From positions 1-41,949 of the forward strand of contig BBXU01001413.1 in the NCBI GenBank assembly GCA_001598975.1: a stretch of DNA of 41,949 bases. Direction: 5' to 3'. The notes under the pieces are model-generated. The model was not told the origin of the DNA, did no database searches, and worked only from the letters and a program-made list of their open reading frames with translations. Shown here piece after piece: positions 35,024-41,949 of the stretch. Every line of letters begins with the position of its first letter. Within the stretch, counting starts at the first letter, position 1. The stretch is from Parachlorella kessleri. Its lineage: Eukaryota; Chlorophyta; Trebouxiophyceae; Chlorellales; Chlorellaceae. A program made the translations under genes and the position numbers.

Positions 35024-37638
35024 ATGAAGGGGAACATGAAACGAGCAGTGAAGGTGGCTTGCCTTGTGGCGCTGGTGGCCGTCACAGAAGGTATAGGGAC
35101 ATGTGTTCTGCTATATGCGTGAACTCATGACTAACTCATGATGGCCCCTTTCTTCATAGTGTAACCTTGGCTGGTGGGGTTCTTCTCTCACAGAGGGAAG
35201 TCGACTGCTTGAGCATTACTAATGATTGATCATCAGTACTGTCTAAGGCCGCTGGTTGCAGGTGTTGCCTGCCCGTCACAGGGAAGCCCTGTGCTACCCG
35301 TCACAATTCTCAGACTGATGCAGTCCTTTGTACCTCACATTCATGCAGGGGGACCCCCAGGCTTGGGCTTCCCAGGTAAGCACCGAGGTTGGCTGTTGCA
35401 GAAGTGCGTGCACCCGTGTGAACGGGCGTAAGAGTGCATAGTCAAGCCTGGCCAGCATCGATGGTTCGATACCGGGGGTGCCCCTGACAGCAGCCCTTAA
35501 CACTGCAGTAGCTGTTACCCACCACCCCAGCTGGTACCCGCCACCCTAGTCACCCATGCTACGTCTGCATGTACTGTCAAACATGCTGTATGAACGGCTT
35601 GGCCCATGCCTGTCGGAATATCCGGCCAGAGCAATGTCCAGGAGCAGACCCATGGTGAGCAGTCGTACACATGTGTGGTACACCCTGGGCATGCTGCTCA
35701 GCCACTTGCCAGGTTCTAAAATGGTGGAAAAGCTAGCTGCTGCTCACTTCTCCATGCAGGAGTCGTCCCTCCAGGCTTGAGCCTGACAGGTGTGGTTCAA
35801 GTACAGCAAAGAAGCGCCAAAAGACGGCATCCATGCAGTTTGCATGCTTCCCTGCTGCCTATCCGGGGGCAAACGTGCCTCCGCCCTACCTGATAAGGAA
35901 CGCATGCAGCTCCTGAGGGTATGGAGTCTGTCACCCTGCCTGCAGATTGCCCTGGGAAGGGCATTGGCTCAGGTGAGTTCCCATCCAGCGTCTTGCAGTC
36001 CCCAAGGCAGCTTGCGGGGGGAGGAGGGGGTGGGCTTGGGGGTGGGTGGGGGTGGGTGGGTGGGTGGGAGGTTGGGGGAGGAGGGGGCGGGGAGGTTTGC
36101 ATGCGCAAAGTGTAGGCTTGGAAGTGCAGTTGCACGACTCTAGCATGTACTGGCCGGACCTTGGAGCCGCGGATGCAGCTATGCTCGAACCCTGGCCCGA
36201 ACTTTTGAATTCGTGGAGTGGCAAATTTGGCACATCTCCTCCTGAATGTATGTGCTTGTGTCCCTCTGCAGTCCAAGGAGGTGTGCCGAGCAACAACCCA
36301 GGTGAGCTCTACGGGAATTTATTGATGCTAGTACTGCCTAGGCCTTCAAGGCCTTGAGCACCCAGCCGTGGCTGAGCAGCGGGTGCTGCCCTGAGGCACC
36401 TGCCAGAGGGGGAAGGGGGGGGGGGGTGTTCAAGGGGAGCCTTCCATTGCACGCCATGGATATATGCCTCCCAGGGTGGCCGCAGGCGCAATTCTTCCTT
36501 TATATACATAAGAGAGTTTGCAGGGTCTGTGCGCGCATATATAATGACATGATCGGTACCGGGTAAAATGGCCCGGCAAACTCCCCAGGCACCTGCAGTA
36601 TATGCACCAGACACTTGATGGGGTGGTCAGGTCTTAGGGTGACCTACTCTTGCCCTGGCTGCTATTGTTGGGTGGCATCATTCCACGATCAGGGATTGAT
36701 TGTTGCACTCTACATAACTGCCTACCCTGAGTGGTTATGTTGCACACAGGAACTGACCTGGGCAGGCCTGCCATCAGCATCACGGGGATTCCGCTACAGC
36801 CAGGCTACCAAGGTCTTACAGATGCGAAAGGTAGGCACGCCAGTGGCTGGGGCAGTCCAGGTTTGGAGTAGGGCGTGCTGCATTATGGTACGCTTGGAAA
36901 TCAGCATTTCACACGAGCCAAAGCGGAGGTGTGCAGGCAAAGCAGCCTCCCCTAGGTTTCATACCGCAACCGCCAGCTTGGATAATCTCCCCATTCTGGC
37001 TTCCAACACCCCAGGGGTGAGAAGCCTAGCATGGGATGTGCTCTGCGGAGCTCACTTGTATCAAGCATGCCTCGCAGGCGTGGAAGGCCTCATACGGGGA
37101 TCCCTTTTCACTATTGGAAGTGGAGTTACTCCATTCGCCAGCAACGACAACAATGGTGAGTAGTTTTGAGGCATTAACAATCCCAAGTAAAGCTACCGGG
37201 CCCCAGCCGGTAGCTCCCAAAACAATGTCATGGGCTCGTCCGGTATTTGATATGTAGTCCAGGGCGTCTTCCTAACCATCCCACCCCTGACTGGTGCCCT
37301 GTGGTTTCCCCCGGCTGTGCCTTGCGGCCAGGGCATATCGCGTTCATTCCTCAAACTTGGATAGCACGTTGCTAAGGTTTGAGCCCTGACAAGGGGCTTT
37401 AAGTCAGCACATTGCCATAAACACCCTCTTGCCTATGCGGTAGGGCATTATATGAGGGCATAATTTGTGGTTGCATTTTGCCACGTGCCCATCATGCCGC
37501 TGCGGCAGTTGGGTATTCATGTTGTGATTGAGCCCACAGCTAAGTGTGCTCCTGTGTGCTGTAGGTGTAGGTCCATGCAATGGTGTCAGCAACGCTCCAT
37601 TCTGCTCGGAGGCAGTGCTGCCACGCATTCTCCCCTGA
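35024..37638 (+). CDS. Secreted Gly/Pro-rich protein B, truncated paralogue lacking the six-Cys domain
   Basis: Exons: 35024-35090, 35349-35375, 35760-35789, 35946-35972, 36272-36301, 36750-36830, 37078-37155 and 37565-37638, giving 137 residues. Exon 1 is 67 bp, as in A and C, and encodes a signal peptide (KVACLVALVAVTE). The next four exons are only 27, 30, 27 and 30 bp (GGPPGLGFP, GVVPPGLSLT, DCPGKGIGS, VQGGVPSNNP). The exon ending PFASNDNNG matches gene A's PFQGNDNNG, and GVGPCNGVSNAPFC matches GNGPCNGVSNYPFC. Every intron is phase 1. After PFC the frame ends within 11 codons, where gene A enters its Pro-rich repeat. No KKKP or YESCC segment was seen before gene C. It may be a short secreted protein or a decaying copy. 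Exons this small are supported only by phase regularity and by paralogy of the last two. Confidence 0.6.
36010..36093 (+). repeat. G-rich tract in a gene B intron
   Basis: Long G runs of the GGGTGGGTGGG and GGAGGGGGCGGGG type, with a second poly-G stretch at about 36411-36427. Quadruplex-prone and difficult to sequence. Confidence 0.85.
37191..37215. repeat. Small inverted repeat in the last gene B intron
   Basis: AGCTACCGG (37191-37199) and CCGGTAGCT (37207-37215) are exact reverse complements around a seven-base loop, 36 bp after the PFASNDNNG exon. Confidence 0.9.
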
Positions 37639-38580
37639 AGACCCTGCAGCATGCTCGCAACCCAGCAGCCGCAGCAGCTGTGGCAGCAGCTATGGTAGCA
37701 GCAGTGGCCGGTGCCGGCAGCAGCGGTGAGCGCTGGGAATGGGGGCACCAGAAGGCAGGCCCAATAAGAAGTTTAGTGCAGGGTTAGCCTGTGCGTGTGC
37801 TTATCTGGGTAGCAGTGTTTGGTACTGCAAAGGCTACTGGCAGCGTTCCCCCGGCATTGTTCTGCCACTGTCGGTTCAAGGTGTGTATAAAGGAGTGCTG
37901 GTAGTCTGGGCCTAGCTAGCCTATAGGCCTCCGTGGGAAGCCCAGCTGGTTATCTGTAAGCTAAATACAACTTGTCACCCAGTCCAGCCCAGCTCTCACT
38001 TCCTGTTTGCACTACCTGTCACCCATATGCATGCCAACATGGGTGACAAATTGTACACCTTGTCACCCAGAGGCACTTCCATGGCACTCGTACGACAGGG
38101 AGGTATGCGACATGTATGATCGTCCTGTACGTCAGTAAAGGTAATTACCTTATAAGCAGCATTACAGCAACTACATGTGTCATACTTGCAACTGTTGCAT
38201 CCGCATGGGTAGGCAGGACGTAATCCGTACTGCTGACAACCAGATCCATGCATGTGGCTGTAAGGCATGGCAGCACATGACCCAGGAGACGTCTGTGTGT
38301 CGACAAAGCCTTCTTGCTGCCCCTGCCTGCCTCTGGACAGCCTGAAAGCAAGTGACATGTCTATATGTGGTCATGAAAGCGTTACAGGCCACCAGCTGGC
38401 AAGCCACGTCAGGCCTGCATATTCAGCAAGTTGGCCCGACGTTTGCCAGCTGGCTAGGAGGCTCATGGGCCGCATGCCAGCAGATCCATAACTCGTTACC
38501 ACGCCAAGTACGCTGAGCACGATCGTGGAAAGGTCGGTGGTGCCTCCAGCACCGCTCGCAGGGCATAAGACAAGACGGCC
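37639..38580 (+). other. Gene B 3' side and gene C promoter region, with TTGTCACCC repeats
   Basis: A 942-bp gap. TGTAA at 37955-37959 is a candidate gene B poly(A) signal. The 11-mer TTGTCACCCAG occurs at 37972 and 38060. Between them TGTCACCCAT (38017-38026) and its exact reverse complement (38039-38048) form a hairpin. No coding exon of the family's C-terminal domain was found here. Confidence 0.5.
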
Positions 38581-41500
38581 ATGAGGCCAAGCACGGGCCT
38601 TTCCTTGATCTTGGCTTGTTGTGTTGCCCTAGCAGCAGTCGGGGCAGGTAAGGAAGGGTTTGTGGCTCAACAAATGTCCTTAATAGTGTCCCATGGCCAT
38701 GCCAGAGCCTCTTGTGACAAGGCGACTGGTCATGTAGACCTGGACGTATTCTCCGTGGGCTTGGACAGCTCGTGCAGTACAGACCGTTGCCTCAATTGAC
38801 GATTAGTAGGGTATACTACGTAGTACCTGTCCGCCTTGGGCAGCGGTAAACCAGCTTGATGCTGCTCCATGCTTTCTGGCTATGCTTGCAGGGGCACAAC
38901 CTTTCCCCCTTCAAGGCCTAGGTGAGAGGCTTTAAGAAGGCTGCCATCCCGCTTGCAGCATTGCAGCTTGGGTGCTTCGAGTCCTCTGCTTTCAACACAT
39001 GGAGGGATTTTGACGCCACCCTGCAGTGGTCTTGTTGGTACTGCTCATGCTTACCCGTGCATGCATGGGCTACTATGACAGTGGCAGAGCATCACCGGTA
39101 ATCATTCATTTAGCAACATTCGTTCTCACAACTGTACAACTGGCCTGCCAGCACTCAGGTGTCCGAGTCAAGCCCACTCTGGCAAGGCTGATGTTTTGGC
39201 GCCATTGGGGACTATGAGAGCCATGCACTGTGCTGATGCTAGAGGTGTGAAGCTCTCTCTCTAGACCTGGTATCTTCTCTTACTCCCGACCCAGTGCAGG
39301 CCTAGACCTTGCGACCACCACCGGAGTAGAGAATGTTGTAATGACGGGGACCCCGGGGATGACAGCCGGCACTCCCGGGCCCGGGACTTCCACTCTGTTG
39401 GAGTCATCCCTCACTATGACCACTGAGATGCCCCCTCCCTCACCCAGGGAGGACCCCCCAGCGTGTGTGCCCGGGAAAGATTCAGAGGGTTGCTCACCTC
39501 CCTCCCCAAGGGAGTCGCCCCCAGCGTGTGTGCCCGGGAAAGATTCAGAGGGTTGCTCACCTCCCTCCCCAAGGGAGTCGCCCCCAGCGTGTGTGCATGG
39601 GAAAGACTCAGACGGTTGCTCACCTCCCCCTCCATCCCCCAAGGAGTCCCCTCCGCCACCGCCTTCACCCAAGGAGTCCCCTCCTCCACCTCCCCCCCCC
39701 AAGGAGTCCCCTCCACCGCCTCCCTCCCCCCAAGGAGTCCCCTCCCCCACCACCTCCCCCCTCCCCCAAGTCGCCTTCACCGCCCCCACCGCCTCCATCC
39801 CCAAAGTCCCCTTCGCCTTCCCCACCCCCAGGTAGGTGGCATGGGGGCCACGCTGTGTGCCACCTGCACCGCGTGATGTCTGGCTTCTTTGTAGTGCCCG
39901 TAATGAGTGTCTCCTGCTGGCCGGCGGTGTAGCTATCTGTTCCAATGCCTTCAGCACCACGTGTGCACAGCTGCATGGGCCGTGCATGCGGCTGTGTTTG
40001 CTGTAGCAGATGTTCCCCTGCAAGTTTCCCGGCCTGGTTGCTCCTAACGGGCTGGGCTGGGCGTGGTAGGTGCAGGCACAAGCGATGGTAGCAATAGCCG
40101 GCGTATCAAGTAGGCTGGCACGGCGTTCGGGCATGTCCTACGCGCTGCACCATGATGCCTGTCTCTAGGCTCAGGGTGCAGGTAGTAATGGCAAAATGAG
40201 GACTTACATGTGGGACTTTGCAGTGTCTCCACCGTCACCAACACCACCAACACCCACACCTCCAGTCCCTGTGCCGCCAACGCCCACACCGCCGGTCCCT
40301 GTGCCGCCCGTCCCTGTGCCTGTTCCCGTCCCCGGTAGGTGATTGGCGGCACAAGAAGCGGGCCTGGGCCTACAGCGAAGAGGTCCACTGGAGGTGGCAC
40401 CAGCTTGTATCTACAGGGAGGGACATGGTGTTCAGAAGCACGATGAACTGAGCACAGTGCTGCTCTGGCTTGCTCAGCCGCGTAGCTGTCAGCCTGGCTT
40501 AGCAGTAGCTGGCGGTACAGCCAGGATGCCCGATTTGCGGGGTGTCATATAGTTGCCCTTCGATTACCTCTTGCCTGCAGTGCCAGCGCCTGTTGTCGTG
40601 GTTCCGGCCCCTGCTCCTGTTGTGGCCCCAGCTGTGATCGTTGTGAAGAAGAAGCCAGCTCCCCCACCCCTGCCCACCTGCACTGGCCCCGTGTGAGTGG
40701 GCTGCACTTCAGCAGTGGCAGTGGCTGCCCAAAGCAGCAGGTCGAAACCAGATGCTGGCTCGCATGTGTGATTCCAGCTGCCAGCGGCTCCTTCACACAT
40801 CAAAATGCCGTGTGCTGCAAATATGCAAGGAAGTGAGTAGGCATGTGTGAATGGTGCATGCGGCTTCGACTCGCAGCCTGGAATGACTGTTGTTAATTAC
40901 CTAGCTGACAACCCCACGCTTGTCCCATGTGCAGCTACGAGTCCTGCTGCCTGGCCGTCTATCCCAAAATCACTTATGCCAAGGGGAAGCCTGTTGTGCC
41001 GGCCACATGCGACGTCCTGATCCTGTGAGTGGCCGCTGGAGCTGGATCAAGTGGGGAGCAGCAGGCAGACTTGCTGGCCGCTAGTTAAGAACAACGTGGT
41101 TGCAGCGAGGTAGCATGGGGCTTTTGAGCAGTAGCAGAGGGTGGCAAGCCTCACAGGACGCTTTAAAGGCAACGGGCGTCTGAACAGCCTGTACCATGTG
41201 TGCAGTCCTGATTTCAGGATCAGAATCAACCACCTGAACAGTGTGTGCAATGCCGATGACCAGAAGCAATAGTGTACACGCATGGTGCTTGCAGGGTCCA
41301 AGTTGACAAGACGAAGAGCGTGCCTGTCACCAAGGAGTACGGCCTGGTGGCCTACCCACCCCTGACCTGGAAGCTGACCACTCCTGGCTTCCCGGTGGAG
41401 GTGTGCGCCTGCCCCCCTCCGCCCCCCAAGAAGATCATTGTGGTCAGCAAGAACAAGCCCGCCGTCAAGGTGGTGTCGGTGCCGCTCGAGAAGCCTGTCG

Positions 41501-41785
41501 CCGTCTCGGTGAGTGCAACTGCTCCCAGCCAACCTTGCGTTGTTTGAGCTGATGTTGGGGTTGAGCTGTTGCGCCAGAGGGCTTTCATAGCATGTGGGGT
41601 GCCGTGACATATCAAATGTTGATGGTCCCCTCCCAAGCCATGCCATTCGATGGAAACCCAGGAGTGGCTGTGTTTGGGGTGACTCTGTGCGATCCGTTCT
41701 GCGCTCAGTAGTAACCAGGTTTGCAATTTTTCATGGCTTCCTGCAGAGCTCGGCCCTTGCTGCCGCCTCAGCCCATGCTGGCTAG
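38581..41785 (+). CDS. Secreted Pro-rich six-cysteine protein C with Cys-pair repeats
   Basis: The family is not recognised; this is a paralogue of gene A. Exons: 38581-38647, 38892-38921, 39300-39831, 40224-40334, 40581-40692, 40935-41024, 41295-41508 and 41747-41785; about 397 residues if one extra base in a C-run is discounted. Exon 1 (67 bp) is a signal peptide (LSLILACCVALAAVGAG). Exon 3 has three 21-residue repeats with a Cys pair (PPACVPGKDSEGC type), then PPPPSPKESP and SPKSPSP repeats typical of volvocalean hydroxyproline-rich proteins. Exon 4 is PTPPVPVPP repeats. Exons 5-7 give VIVVKKKP, then YESCCLAVYPK, VVPATC, GLVAYPPLTWKLTTPGFPVE and CACPPPPPKK. The 90- and 214-bp exons equal those of gene A in length and phase. 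By hand, 25 of 30 and 54 of 71 residues are identical to A. The model ends SSALAAASAHAG. Confidence 0.85.
39431..39621 (+). repeat. 63-bp tandem repeat (three copies) in gene C
   Basis: The period is 63 bp: the GCGTGTGTGC core starts at 39461, 39524 and 39587. It encodes a 21-residue unit with PPSPRESPPACV and GKDSEGCS. Copies 1 and 2 are almost identical; copy 3 has His for Pro and Asp for Glu. Each unit has two cysteines. Confidence 0.95.
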
Positions 41786-41949
41786 GTTGCTTGAGGGCAT
41801 GGAAAGCGCAGCCCAGCAGAAACGTGTGATGATGATGATGACATGTACCGTGGTACTCCGGCCAAAGCAGCCACCCACATGGTGTATTGGAGGTATGGAC
41901 TAATTTATGCAACCAAACTGTTATTCCCCCCATTTTACCGCCCCCCCCC
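41786..41949 (+). other. Gene C 3' region to window end
   Basis: No further coding sequence and no TGTAA was seen. An ATG(ATG)n-like stretch lies near 41828-41841. The window ends in a run of C, which may mark an assembly break. Confidence 0.5.

Noticed and set aside
39280..40134. 284-codon minus-strand ORF rich in Gly and Glu
   Set aside because: It is the antisense of the Pro-rich repeat of gene C. The plus strand has signal peptide, splice sites and a paralogue.
38581..41785. Calling gene C a pherophorin
   Set aside because: The SPP-type stalk fits, but I could not find the pherophorin globular domain cysteine and Trp pattern; the C-terminal domain is different.

Overview
This is nuclear DNA from a eukaryote, most likely a chlorophycean green alga of the Chlamydomonadales type. 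Every gene is cut by many short GT-AG introns with CAG acceptors. Putative poly(A) signals are TGTAA. The proteins look algal or plant-like: a plant-type hydroxyproline O-arabinosyltransferase, a plastid-type radical SAM protein, and secreted Pro-rich wall-type proteins. I cannot name the species. I assembled gene models by hand from reading-frame continuity, splice phase and family similarity. For most genes the exons sum to a multiple of three.

Layout. (1) 449-3337 (+): 3' part of an ASCC3/Slh1-type helicase (Sec63 domain), with tandemly duplicated splice acceptors just upstream. (2) 3864-6403 (+): TBC1D20, a Rab GTPase-activating protein with a C-terminal membrane anchor. (3) 7421-8335 (-): a two-exon gene of unknown function. 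(4) 9117-12345 (-): a tubby-like protein with a long disordered N-terminus. (5) 12921-17640 (-): eIF2D. (6) 17835-21425 (+): a HemW/HemN-like radical SAM protein with a probable plastid transit peptide, divergent from eIF2D across only 194 bp. (7) 21848-27499 (-): a type II membrane protein that joins a PAN/Apple-like domain to a hydroxyproline O-arabinosyltransferase (HPAT) domain. (8) About 2.75 kb without a gene I can support, containing two perfect palindromes. (9) 30255-41785 (+): three tandem paralogues (A, B, C) for secreted Gly/Pro-rich proteins. Each starts with a 67-bp signal-peptide exon and continues through small phase-1 exons. A and C end in the same unrecognised six-cysteine domain; B has lost it.

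The most interesting part is the right third. A PAN-HPAT enzyme, predicted to arabinosylate hydroxyproline in the Golgi, lies 2.75 kb from an expanding family of secreted Pro-rich proteins that look like plausible substrates. The housekeeping genes to the left look unrelated to each other, apart from ASCC3 and eIF2D, which both act on ribosomes.

Genes A and C each carry a one-base length anomaly inside a C-run of the Pro-rich repeat. Both should be checked against reads before the proteins are taken at face value.
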